This document shows, piece by piece, positions 14,412-21,870 of a stretch of DNA of 24,506 bases. Position 1 is the first letter of the stretch. Every line of letters starts with the position of its first letter. The stretch comes from a bacterium (lineage in GTDB: Bacteria; Patescibacteriota; Microgenomatia; Levybacterales; UBA12049). A model generated the notes under the pieces. The model saw only the letters and a list, made by a program, of their open reading frames with translations. It was not told where the DNA came from and searched no databases. The DNA lies in NCBI GenBank assembly GCA_021820025.1, contig JAKAEF010000005.1, positions 1 to 24,506 on the forward strand, in the 5' to 3' direction. Position numbers and translations under genes: made by a program.

Positions 14412-15254
14412 TTATTTTTGGCAATGGGAGCAAAAAAAGGTTCCTCGTCCTGCTAGCATTTTTTTTATAATTTTTCCACCACAACTAGGACATTTTTCCC
14501 TTTCTTTTCCATACACAAGTGCATGATTTTGATAGTTTCCTTCTTCCCCAAGTGCATTCACATAGGTTAATTCACTAGATCCCCCTTCTTGTAATCCTTT
14601 TGTTAAAACTTTTTCTATTGCAGAAAATAATGTTTTAACTTCTTGTTGGGTTAACGAACTAGCAGACCTTGTTGGAAGAATTTTTGCTAAAAATAATGCA
14701 TCATTTACATAAATATTACCAATGCCACTCATTTTTTTCTGATCCATTAAAAGGGGTTTTATCGGCCCTTTTGCTTTTGCCAAAATCTGTGCAAATTTCT
14801 CTAAATTTAAATCTTTAAGAAATTCCGGACCTAATTCTTTAAAAAAAGGCAATTCTTTAAGATTTTCTTTTTTAACTACTTTAAGCCAGCCGAATTGTCG
14901 AAGATCATTATAAAAAAGTGTTGCGCTGTGGTCTAAATGGAAAATAACATGTGTCCATTTATTTGGTAACTTTCCAACCTTTGCTTTTGAAGCAATATGC
15001 TTTGGCTCGTCTTCTCCTCTATAGACTAGTTGTCCTGTTAATTTTATATGAATTGCCAAACAATAATTATTGGCAAATTCAATAACTAATCCTTTGCCAA
15101 ATCTGTCTACTTTTGTTATTTTTTGATTTTCTATTTTGTGTTTTTCACCACTAAACTGCTTTGCAAGCTTTATTTCTACAGATTCAATTTTTTTACCAAC
15201 CAAATATGTTTCTAACCCTTTTCGAATAGTTTCTACTTCTGGAAGTTCTGGCAT
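14412..15254 (-). CDS. mutM: Formamidopyrimidine-DNA glycosylase (Fpg)
   Basis: Removes oxidised purines (8-oxoG, FapyG) and nicks the AP site by beta/delta elimination. The 280-aa chain starts MPELPEVETIRKGLE, giving the catalytic N-terminal Pro (P2) and Glu (E3). LAIHIKLTGQLVYRG near residues 66-80 has the conserved Lys, MDQKKMSGIGNIYVNDALF near 170-188 is the H2TH signature, and the C-terminus has a four-Cys zinc finger (CPSCGGK ... GTFFCSHCQK). It begins 2 nt after the glycosyltransferase stop (TAGctATG), so it is translated by reinitiation from the promoter at 16367. There is no functional link between the two genes that I can see. Assignment secure. Confidence 0.97.
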   Translation of the reverse strand: MPELPEVETIRKGLETYLVGKKIESVEIKLAKQFSGEKHKIENQKITKVDRFGKGLVIEFANNYCLAIHIKLTGQLVYRGEDEPKHIASKAKVGKLPNKWTHVIFHLDHSATLFYNDLRQFGWLKVVKKENLKELPFFKELGPEFLKDLNLEKFAQILAKAKGPIKPLLMDQKKMSGIGNIYVNDALFLAKILPTRSASSLTQQEVKTLFSAIEKVLTKGLQEGGSSELTYVNALGEEGNYQNHALVYGKEREKCPSCGGKIIKKMLAGRGTFFCSHCQK

Positions 15255-15256
15255 AG

Positions 15257-16360
15257 CTACACAGATTCTACAACTTTTTGTATTCCCTTTTCAAAATTTT
15301 GCTTACTAAATTTCTGTGCGTTTGCAAAACAATCTTTTGGACCTATTTTGTTTTTTTCAAATTGTTTTATTGCATCAATTACTGCTTTTTCTGATAATTC
15401 ATTAAACAAAATACCTGTTTTTTTATCGATTACTGTTTCTTTAACTCCTCCTGAATTATATGCAATAACTGGTGTCCCAAACGCCTGGGCTTCAACCGGA
15501 ACAATACCAAAGTCTTCATCTTCTGCGGCAAATAAAAAGGCTTTTGCATGTTTCATTAATTCTGATTTTTGCTCATCTGAAATCTCTCCCAAAAATTCTA
15601 TTGTTGGACCAGCAATTTTTTGTAACTGCTCTCCATATCCTGCAAATGATTTCCCAAAAACTTTTAATGAGACACCCATTGTTGAACAAGCTTTTACTAG
15701 CAAATCTACATGCTTTGGTCTGGCTAGTCTTCCACCTGCCAAAAAGTAATTTCCCTTTTTAACAACCTCTAATTTATTTGGAACAGAAACTGGTGGATAT
15801 ACAACAATTGCATCTTTTCTATAAAATTTTTTAATTCTTTGGGCAATGTTTTGCGAGTTGGCAATAAAGACATCTACCTGTTTTGAAGAAGCGAAATCAA
15901 CCATACGCAAAATATGCATCATTATGGCAATAAAAGCTTTCATAACAGGATTTTTACTTTGCTCTCTGGCTGTTGCATAGCCATATAAGTATCTTGGAGG
16001 TGTATGACAATAACAAATCTGCTTTGCATTTTTTTTGTTAATTATGTTTGGCTGATATGCACCGGTGGCACTAACAATAATTACGTCATAGCCTGAAAAA
16101 TCAAAACTTTGAAAAATCCATGGAGCAATAAGTCTAAAGATACTAATAAATTTATAACTAAAAGGAAGATTTTGTAAAAAAGAAGCACGAATATCCCAAT
16201 TTGCAAAACGATTTTTATGAGGTCCTAAAAATTTCGGAGCATTCAAGAGTGTGAAAACAGGTGCATCTGGATACATTTCATGTAATGTTTCCAAAACACG
16301 CTCTGCCCCACCGTATTCTTTTATATAATCATGCACAAGTGCAATGTTAGGATGAGTCAT
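15257..16360 (-). CDS. GT4-family glycosyltransferase
   Basis: A 367-aa GT-B glycosyltransferase, probably transferring a sugar from a nucleotide donor to a surface glycan or lipid. The N-terminal acceptor domain starts VHDYIKEYGGAERVLETL, the family 'GGAExV' signature. CYCHTPPRYLYGYA near residues 132-145 and FIANSQNIAQRI near 180-191 are typical of mannosyltransferase-like members. The C-terminal donor domain has YFLAGGRLARPKHVDLL near 219-235 and EDEDFGIVPVEAQAFGTPVI near 285-304, whose Glu-x7-Glu pair is catalytic. The donor and acceptor are not deducible. The start is supported by a TATACT box ending 6 nt upstream. Co-transcribed with mutM. Confidence 0.93.
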   Translation of the reverse strand: MTHPNIALVHDYIKEYGGAERVLETLHEMYPDAPVFTLLNAPKFLGPHKNRFANWDIRASFLQNLPFSYKFISIFRLIAPWIFQSFDFSGYDVIIVSATGAYQPNIINKKNAKQICYCHTPPRYLYGYATAREQSKNPVMKAFIAIMMHILRMVDFASSKQVDVFIANSQNIAQRIKKFYRKDAIVVYPPVSVPNKLEVVKKGNYFLAGGRLARPKHVDLLVKACSTMGVSLKVFGKSFAGYGEQLQKIAGPTIEFLGEISDEQKSELMKHAKAFLFAAEDEDFGIVPVEAQAFGTPVIAYNSGGVKETVIDKKTGILFNELSEKAVIDAIKQFEKNKIGPKDCFANAQKFSKQNFEKGIQKVVESV

Positions 16361-16366
16361 GTGTTA

Positions 16367-16395
16367 AGTATACAAAGTCGGGAATTGGAAAACAA
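16367..16395 (-). promoter_or_regulatory. Promoter of the glycosyltransferase-mutM operon
   Basis: Minus strand: TTGTTT (16395-16390), a 17-bp spacer, TATACT (16372-16367), then 6 nt to the ATG at 16360. A leaderless message is predicted. Confidence 0.7.
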
Positions 16396-16396
16396 A

Positions 16397-16912
16397 TTAA
16401 CTAGGTCTTCTTAGGGGTAGACCTGAAGGGATAACTTGAGGAGCATCCATGCGATTTCTTCTACTGCCTTCTGCTCTATGGGGATCACCAAAAAAAGGTC
16501 CTGTCATTTCTAAGGTTCCGTTAATATCTCTAAGTGCATTAAAAAGGCCTTGAACAACAGGAAAAGCTTCAACCATTGCAGGTGTTGCAGTACCAGCATC
16601 CATTTGATCCAATATTTCGTCTCTCAGATTATGTACTGCCTCTGTGAATACTCGAGCTCGCATTTCAATAGGATATTCTGTTGCCGCTTCAGGTAGTGCT
16701 TCAAGAGCAATTGCTGTAGCCCGTACATCTCCTATGGCTGCAGCTTGCATTGCTGCACTAAAAGCAGTGTGAGGGTTTGGTTCATGGCCATTTGCCATAA
16801 CCGTTTTTAGTAAAAGCCCTTGAAGATCAAGCGTCGTATGATCTGCAGGAACTTGTGCTTTAATTTCTTTTCGTATTGCTGCTCTTTGAGCTGCATTAAA
16901 TATTTCTGACAT
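16397..16912 (-). CDS. Hypothetical alanine-rich protein, 171 aa
   Basis: Not recognised. Residues 1-120 look all-helical and Ala-rich (AAQRAAIRKEIKAQVPADHT, FSAAMQAAAIGDVRATAIAL). Repeated antiparallel helices, as in small scaffold folds, are possible. The last 30 residues are Arg/Pro-rich and likely disordered (GSRRNRMDAPQ, SGLPLRRPS). There is no signal or membrane segment. The amino-acid usage (high Ala, Arg, Pro) is less AT-driven than most neighbours. The ATG follows a terminator-like hairpin by only 11 nt, with AAGAAG as a weak SD-like stretch, and no promoter is visible between hairpin and gene, so expression probably depends on transcription passing through the hairpin. Confidence 0.65.
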   Translation of the reverse strand: MSEIFNAAQRAAIRKEIKAQVPADHTTLDLQGLLLKTVMANGHEPNPHTAFSAAMQAAAIGDVRATAIALEALPEAATEYPIEMRARVFTEAVHNLRDEILDQMDAGTATPAMVEAFPVVQGLFNALRDINGTLEMTGPFFGDPHRAEGSRRNRMDAPQVIPSGLPLRRPS

Positions 16913-16923
16913 ATTTGCTTCTT

Positions 16924-16963
16924 AAAAACAAAAAATCTCCTCCCCGCTTTTGCGGAAAGGAGA
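16924..16963 (-). terminator. Strong intrinsic terminator, or attenuator of the 171-aa gene
   Basis: On the minus strand a 12-bp stem (TCTCCTTTCCGC / GCGGGGAGGAGA, two G-U pairs) closes an AAAA tetraloop and is followed directly by TTTTTTGTTTTT. It lies 70 nt after the class IV aminotransferase stop (17034), which fits a terminator for that gene. It also lies only 11 nt before the ATG at 16912, so it would act on any transcript into that gene. An alternative 5-bp stem GAGAC/GTCTC (plus positions 16971-16975 with 16960-16964) would compete with the outer part of the terminator stem. Confidence 0.88.
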
Positions 16964-17033
16964 CGTCATTGTCTCTAGATAGGCTTATATTATCATATAA
17001 TTTTTAAGAAAGCAATTAAGAATTTTTTAATAA

Positions 17034-17864
17034 TTACTCGATTACTCCTTTTGAGGAAACTAAAAACGCGTCATATTGTTGCATGAATTCTTTAAGATTT
17101 TCTGAGATTTGATTAAACTTATAATCATCTATTTGGATAAGTGGCATTATATTAGAACTTGTGCTGGTGAGGAATGCTCCATCGTAGTGAGATAACGAAT
17201 CAAGTGGAATTAGTTCCTCTTTTATAGAATATCCATTTTCTTGAGCAACTTTTATAACTACTTGTCTTGTTACTCCCTCTAAAACAACATCCTTTGGTGC
17301 AGTAACCAAAGTTTTATCTTTTATTGCAAAAAAATTGGTTCTTGTTCCCTCTAATATATTTTTATCCTTATCTAAAAGCAAAGCATCATAACACCCATTT
17401 TTTTGTGCTTTAGTAAATGCCAAATAACTCATAAGCATATTTAAGGATTTAGCATTAGGCAAAAAACGCTCATAATAGATTGTTTCTACTTTTGCTCCTT
17501 GAGTATATAGTTTTCTGTTTGGATATAAAGGATTTAATAATAAAATGTACAATGTTGCCTCATGGCTTGTTTTTCCCCCAATTAAGAGTATTTTTATATT
17601 GCAACTTTCAGCAGAATTTTTTTCAATTAATTCTTCTATCCATTCCTCTACCAATTCTTTGGTAAACGGATGCTCTAGCTCTAAAAGTTTGGCAGATAAA
17701 AATAATCTTTCTATATGTTGTTTTATAAAATAAAGAATTCTATTTCTAAATTTAAGGGTCTCATACACTCCAAATCCATATTGATATGAAATATTCTGTA
17801 AAGAAATGGCAGCTTGAGAAATTGGAAGTGTCTCCCCATTTCTAGAGAAAAAATTGATTTCCAT
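17034..17864 (-). CDS. Class IV PLP aminotransferase / aminodeoxychorismate lyase-like
   Basis: A 276-aa fold-type IV PLP enzyme (branched-chain or D-amino-acid aminotransferase, or ADC lyase). YQYGFGVYETLKF near residues 27-39 is the typical N-domain motif. The Schiff-base Lys is the Lys of AKSLNMLMS near 147. ILEGTRTNFFAI near 178-189 and LEGVTRQVVIKVA near 201-213 are the PLP phosphate and substrate loops. Sequence alone does not separate the activities. The window's pABA operon has its own pabC-like gene, so this one may be an amino-acid transaminase. The start MEINFFSRNG is chosen over an upstream ATG at 17942 because a TATAAT box ends 6 nt before it and the family begins there. It is divergent from the serine genes. 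Confidence 0.88.
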   Translation of the reverse strand: MEINFFSRNGETLPISQAAISLQNISYQYGFGVYETLKFRNRILYFIKQHIERLFLSAKLLELEHPFTKELVEEWIEELIEKNSAESCNIKILLIGGKTSHEATLYILLLNPLYPNRKLYTQGAKVETIYYERFLPNAKSLNMLMSYLAFTKAQKNGCYDALLLDKDKNILEGTRTNFFAIKDKTLVTAPKDVVLEGVTRQVVIKVAQENGYSIKEELIPLDSLSHYDGAFLTSTSSNIMPLIQIDDYKFNQISENLKEFMQQYDAFLVSSKGVIE

Positions 17865-17870
17865 ATACTT

Positions 17871-17901
17871 ATTATACACATAATAAAAATCCCTCTTGCA
17901 A
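17871..17901 (-). promoter_or_regulatory. Promoter of the class IV aminotransferase gene
   Basis: Minus strand: TATAAT at 17876-17871 ends 6 nt before the ATG at 17864. The palindromic TTGCAA at 17901-17896 lies 19 bp upstream and can serve as its -35; the same hexamer is the -35 of the divergent serB-serA promoter. Confidence 0.65.
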
Positions 17902-17924
17902 AAAAAATAGTTTCTTCTTACAAT
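17896..17924 (+). promoter_or_regulatory. Promoter of the serB-serA/serC operon
   Basis: -35 TTGCAA (17896-17901), exactly 17 bp, -10 TACAAT (17919-17924), then 6 nt (gaagcc) to an in-frame ATC at 17931. This promoter excludes the in-frame TTG at 17814 as the start, since that codon would lie upstream of the transcript. Confidence 0.7.
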
Positions 17925-17930
17925 GAAGCC

Positions 17931-19820
17931 ATCGAAAACCAATATCTCATTATTGATTTTGATAGCACCTTTGTCAGCGTTGAATCCCTCGAACGCTTAG
18001 CTCACATAACATTAAAAAATAATCCCAAGAAAGAAGCAATAATTACAGAGATTTTAGATCTTACAAAACAGGCAATGGAAGGAAAACTTCCCTTTCCAAA
18101 TGCTCTACAAAAAAGAATGAGTCTTCTGTCTGCCAACAAAAAAGATATTAAAACACTTGTCACCCTTTTAGAACAACATATTACACCATCAATAAATGCT
18201 AATAAAAACTTCTTTAAAGAAAATGCCCAAAGGATTTATATACTTTCAGGAGGCTTTACAGACTTTATTTATCCAGTTGTTAAAGAATTTGGCATAGATA
18301 AAACACATGTCTTAGCGAACTCTTTTATTTTTGATACCAAAGGTAAGATTATTGGATATGACAAGACAAATCCTTTAGCCCAAAATAACGGCAAAATTAA
18401 AGCATTAAAAATGCTAAAGCTTAAAGGAAATCTTATTATGCTTGGCGATGGGTTTACTGATTATGAAACAAAATTACACAGAGCAGTTAATGAATTTTGG
18501 GCTTTTACAGAAAATATTCACAGAGACCCTATTGCAAAAAAAGCAGATAAAATAGTGACAAGTTTTAACGAAGTTTTGCTATCTTTACAAAAAACAAAGC
18601 AGCTTTCCTATCCCAAAAATAGGATTAAAGTTTTGTTGTTGGAGAATATTCATCCAAAGGCTGTTGAGATGCTGCAGCAAGAAGGATATGCTGTTACGTC
18701 TCTTCCTCATTCTTTACCAGAGGAAGAATTACTAGAAAAAGTTAAAGACATAACTATTTTAGGAGTAAGATCAAGAGCACAAGTTACCAAGCAAGTACTG
18801 GAAAATGCAAAAAAAATGTTAGCAATTGGAACATTTAGCATTGGCACAAATCATATTGATCTCTCTAATGCTTCGCAAAAAGGAATTGCTGTATTTAATG
18901 CACCATATAGTAGTGCCAGATCTGTTGTAGAGCTTGCTCTTGGAGAAATTTTGCTCTTGTACAGACGCGCTTTTGAAAAAAGCCAATTGCAACACAAGGG
19001 CATGTGGGCAAAATCAGCAAAAGATGCTCACGAAATTAGAGGTAAAAAACTTGGCATTATTGGCTACGGAAATATTGGCTCCCAGCTCTCTGTTTTAGCA
19101 GAAATGATGGGAATGGAAGTGTACTTTTATGATTTAGTTGAAAAACCTGCTTTGGGGAATGCAAAAAAATGTAACTCTTTAGAAGAATTATTAACAATCG
19201 CAGATGTAGTGAGCATTCATGTGGATGGCAGAAAATCTAATACAAATTTAATCTCTGAAAAAGAATTTAAACGTATGAAAGATGGCGCTTTATTTATTAA
19301 TTTAAGTCGCGGATTTATTGTTGATCTTGAGGCACTAGCAAAATATATAACAACTGGGAAAATTAAAGGAGCAGCAATTGATGTGTTTCCAAAAGAACCA
19401 AAAAGCAACGAAGAACCCTTTATCTCTCCTTTGCAGAATTTACCAAATGTTATTCTTACTCCTCATATTGGTGGCAGTACAGAAGAAGCACAAAAAGCAA
19501 TCGGGGAATTTGTAGCTAAAAAGCTTATTACTTTTATTAATACAGGAAGCACCATGCTTTCTGTTAATTTTCCTAATCTTGCTCTCCCCGATCAGGCAAA
19601 TGTGCATAGATTAATCCACATACATAAAAATATTCCTGGGGTTTTAGCGAACATTAATAAAGTCTTGGCAGAATATGCATTAAATGTTTCCGGTCAGTAC
19701 TTGAAAACCAATGAAGAAATAGGATATGTTATAACAGACGTAGATACGCATTATAAAAAAGAAGTTTTAGAAAAATTAAAACAAATACCAGGAACTATTC
19801 GATTACGAACATTATATTAA
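17931..19820 (+). CDS. serB-serA: Phosphoserine phosphatase-phosphoglycerate dehydrogenase fusion
   Basis: One chain for the first and last steps of serine synthesis: 3-phosphoglycerate oxidation and phosphoserine dephosphorylation. Counting from ATC 17931 it is 629 aa. The HAD domain (about 1-215) has LIIDFDSTFVSVESLE (nucleophile Asp, residues 6-21), ILSGGFTDF and LGDGFTDYE (near 170). The NAD dehydrogenase (about 230-550) has LGIIGYGNIGSQL near 373, NLSRGF near 457 (catalytic Arg), DVFPKEP and TPHIGGST near 509 (catalytic His). An ACT domain (about 557-629) suggests serine feedback. No in-frame ATG or GTG precedes the HAD motif; TTG 17814 lies inside the divergent gene. I recall Bacteroidetes fusions of about 630 aa with the same order, so lateral transfer is possible. 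Confidence 0.9.
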   Translation: MENQYLIIDFDSTFVSVESLERLAHITLKNNPKKEAIITEILDLTKQAMEGKLPFPNALQKRMSLLSANKKDIKTLVTLLEQHITPSINANKNFFKENAQRIYILSGGFTDFIYPVVKEFGIDKTHVLANSFIFDTKGKIIGYDKTNPLAQNNGKIKALKMLKLKGNLIMLGDGFTDYETKLHRAVNEFWAFTENIHRDPIAKKADKIVTSFNEVLLSLQKTKQLSYPKNRIKVLLLENIHPKAVEMLQQEGYAVTSLPHSLPEEELLEKVKDITILGVRSRAQVTKQVLENAKKMLAIGTFSIGTNHIDLSNASQKGIAVFNAPYSSARSVVELALGEILLLYRRAFEKSQLQHKGMWAKSAKDAHEIRGKKLGIIGYGNIGSQLSVLAEMMGMEVYFYDLVEKPALGNAKKCNSLEELLTIADVVSIHVDGRKSNTNLISEKEFKRMKDGALFINLSRGFIVDLEALAKYITTGKIKGAAIDVFPKEPKSNEEPFISPLQNLPNVILTPHIGGSTEEAQKAIGEFVAKKLITFINTGSTMLSVNFPNLALPDQANVHRLIHIHKNIPGVLANINKVLAEYALNVSGQYLKTNEEIGYVITDVDTHYKKEVLEKLKQIPGTIRLRTLY

Positions 19821-19822
19821 CT

Positions 19823-20902
19823 ATGAAAAATATATATTTTACCGTTGGCCCAAGTCAGCTCTACCCCACAACAACAAAACATTTTCTTAAAGCAGTAACA
19901 ACAGAAGTTGGGTCAATGAATCACAGAGGCCCTTTATTTGCACAATTATTTAAAGACTTGGAAACAAACCTTAAAAAACTTCTTGCTGTTCCAGCAGATT
20001 ATAAAATATTTTTCTTAGGATCTGGAACCGAAGGCATGGAGCGGATTATAGAAAATACTGTTGAAAAAACCAGTTTTCATTTTGTTAATGGTGCATTTTC
20101 TAAAAAGTTTTATACCATTGCACAAGAATTAAAAAAACAACCACTAAAACATGAAGTGCCAATGGGAGAAGGCTTTGATATTACAAAAGTAGATATTCCG
20201 GAAACAGCAGAAGTAATCTGTTTTACCCAAAGTGAAACAAGTATTGGAACACTGGTCCCAGAAGAAGACATAGAGACAATTAAAAAAGTTCACCCAGATA
20301 AACTTATTGCTGTAGATACTGTTTCTTCTATGCCTTATGTTAATTTTAATTACAGTTTGGTTGATATGGTTTTTTTCTCAGTGCAAAAAGGTTTTGGATT
20401 ACCACCCGGCCTTGGAGTCATAATTGTTAGTCCAAAAGCACTAGAAAAAGCAGCAATGCTGCAAGAAAAAGGATTAAATATTGGCACATATCACAATTTT
20501 CCAAGTCTATTAAAATGGGCAGAAAAAGGTCAAACACCAACCACTCCTCCTGTTATGGAGATTTATGTGTTAAATGAAGTAATTAAAGATATGCTTAAGA
20601 AAAATATTGTAAATATTCGTAAAGAAACTAAAATAAAAGCAAAGCTTCTGTATGATTTTTTTGATAATCACAAACACTGGAAACCGTTTGTTAAAAATCC
20701 TAAATTTAGATCACAAACTGTAGCTGTCATACAAATGGGAAAAGATACAAAACCAGTAGATGAATATTTACGAAAACACAATATAATTGTTGGACGTGGC
20801 TACGGAGATTTAAAAGAAGAACAATTTAGAATAGCTAATTTCCCTGCTTTAACAATTACCCAAACCAAAAGACTTATCACGCTTCTCAAAAGATATAAAT
20901 AA
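19823..20902 (+). CDS. serC: Phosphoserine aminotransferase, class V
   Basis: Converts 3-phosphohydroxypyruvate plus glutamate to phosphoserine with PLP, the middle step between the two activities of the fusion protein upstream. 359 aa. YFTVGPSQLYP at residues 5-15 is the N-terminal signature, FFLGSGTEGMERII near 63-76 holds the phosphate-binding turn, TQSETSIGTLVP near 134-145, and DMVFFSVQKGFGLPPGLGV near 179-197 contains the PLP-binding Lys. The short family type lacks the classical E. coli SerC features and resembles the class V enzymes that I recall beside SerB-SerA fusions. It begins 2 nt after the upstream stop (TAActATG), so reinitiation is expected. It ends 4 bp before the convergent 309-aa gene, with no terminator visible. 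Confidence 0.9.
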   Translation: MKNIYFTVGPSQLYPTTTKHFLKAVTTEVGSMNHRGPLFAQLFKDLETNLKKLLAVPADYKIFFLGSGTEGMERIIENTVEKTSFHFVNGAFSKKFYTIAQELKKQPLKHEVPMGEGFDITKVDIPETAEVICFTQSETSIGTLVPEEDIETIKKVHPDKLIAVDTVSSMPYVNFNYSLVDMVFFSVQKGFGLPPGLGVIIVSPKALEKAAMLQEKGLNIGTYHNFPSLLKWAEKGQTPTTPPVMEIYVLNEVIKDMLKKNIVNIRKETKIKAKLLYDFFDNHKHWKPFVKNPKFRSQTVAVIQMGKDTKPVDEYLRKHNIIVGRGYGDLKEEQFRIANFPALTITQTKRLITLLKRYK

Positions 20903-20906
20903 CTAT

Positions 20907-21836
20907 TTACGCAGCAGGTTGTTTTATTGTCGCTTGTTCTGTTATTGGATGTGCTTGAGTTGCTCCTGAATCATCACTTTGCCGAATAGCTGTCTGCATA
21001 TTTGCAATATCTCTTAATGATGTTGGCTTAGAAACTCGAGTATTTCCTGCATCTACAATATCTGTTGGCATATCTGGTATATCTATTAACGGCACCCTCC
21101 CTGTTGGCTTGGAGTCAACTGCAACTCTACTTAAAGAAGCATGTTTTCTTGGTAAAAAACTCGCAATAACTTGCATTAGTCGTTGACGCCATGTTATTTG
21201 TACTTTATGAGAAATCTGTTCATCTGCTTGTGAAAGATTTGTAAGCACATCCATTAGATGAAGAGTTTCTATATCGGGAGATAAAAATTCTATGTCTACC
21301 CCTATATCTCCTCTCTGAAATCCTTGAAAAGGATCTTTTCGAACATCAAATTTAACTCCTTTGTCACTACGCTGTACAGCAACATAATCCGACCCAGTTG
21401 ATCTAAAGCCTCGTATTCTAACAATCTGTGAATTTCCTTGTTCGCCTGCTTCTTGTGCAAATTTACTATCATATTTCATTAGTTGATCCTCTCCTAAAGC
21501 ATCTCCTCTTTTGTAAAAGATATCTTCAATGCCTATCTCATCGTTATATACAGCATCCACAGCATCCGAAATTTGCGATAAAGTCCTCATTGTTTTTTCT
21601 GAATAATCAACTCCCATTCTTTTAAAAGCGTCTCTTTCTTGCTGCTGAGTTGGACTATTACTTGAAACAATAAGCTTTGTTACAAGGTTCGTCATTTTGG
21701 GAGTTATTCTATATGAAGGAGAAATAGAAGGTTTTTCTGGTTGCGCCATTCTGTCTGGAACTGCAGGTTGAGTATTTGCATAAACTGGTGCTTGAGCAAC
21801 AAGTCTTTGTGTTGGAGCTTCGGGTGATGCAATCAT
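20907..21836 (-). CDS. Hypothetical protein, 309 aa, with disordered tails
   Basis: Not recognised. Residues 1-45 are Pro/Gln/Ala-rich (QAPVYANTQPAVPD) and likely disordered. A folded core (about 46-235) has helical segments (LSQISDAVDAVYNDEIGIED) and beta-like ones (SQIVRIRGFRSTGSDYVAVQ, RGDIGVDIEFLSPDIETLHL). The last 75 residues are again low-complexity, rich in Thr, Ser, Asp and Gln, ending IKQPAA. There is no signal peptide, although an amphipathic patch occurs near residues 220-232 (RQRLMQVIASFLP). It follows folK by 34 nt without SD or clear promoter and is probably the last gene of the pABA/folate operon, but nothing in it suggests folate metabolism. Its style (soluble core, polar tails) resembles the 171-aa orphan. 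Confidence 0.65.
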   Translation of the reverse strand: MIASPEAPTQRLVAQAPVYANTQPAVPDRMAQPEKPSISPSYRITPKMTNLVTKLIVSSNSPTQQQERDAFKRMGVDYSEKTMRTLSQISDAVDAVYNDEIGIEDIFYKRGDALGEDQLMKYDSKFAQEAGEQGNSQIVRIRGFRSTGSDYVAVQRSDKGVKFDVRKDPFQGFQRGDIGVDIEFLSPDIETLHLMDVLTNLSQADEQISHKVQITWRQRLMQVIASFLPRKHASLSRVAVDSKPTGRVPLIDIPDMPTDIVDAGNTRVSKPTSLRDIANMQTAIRQSDDSGATQAHPITEQATIKQPAA

Positions 21837-21870
21837 ATCGTACTTATTTTTTCAGGGTCTGAATTGCTTG

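Noticed and set aside
17814..17930. N-terminal extension of SerB-SerA from TTG 17814
   Set aside because: It would run through the start and promoter of the divergent aminotransferase gene and lie upstream of the predicted transcript start; the extension has no domain features.
17865..17942. Upstream ATG extension of the class IV aminotransferase to 17942
   Set aside because: The family N-terminus begins at MEINFFSRNG and the TATAAT box would fall inside the extended coding region; the extra 26 residues are Tyr/Phe-rich noise.
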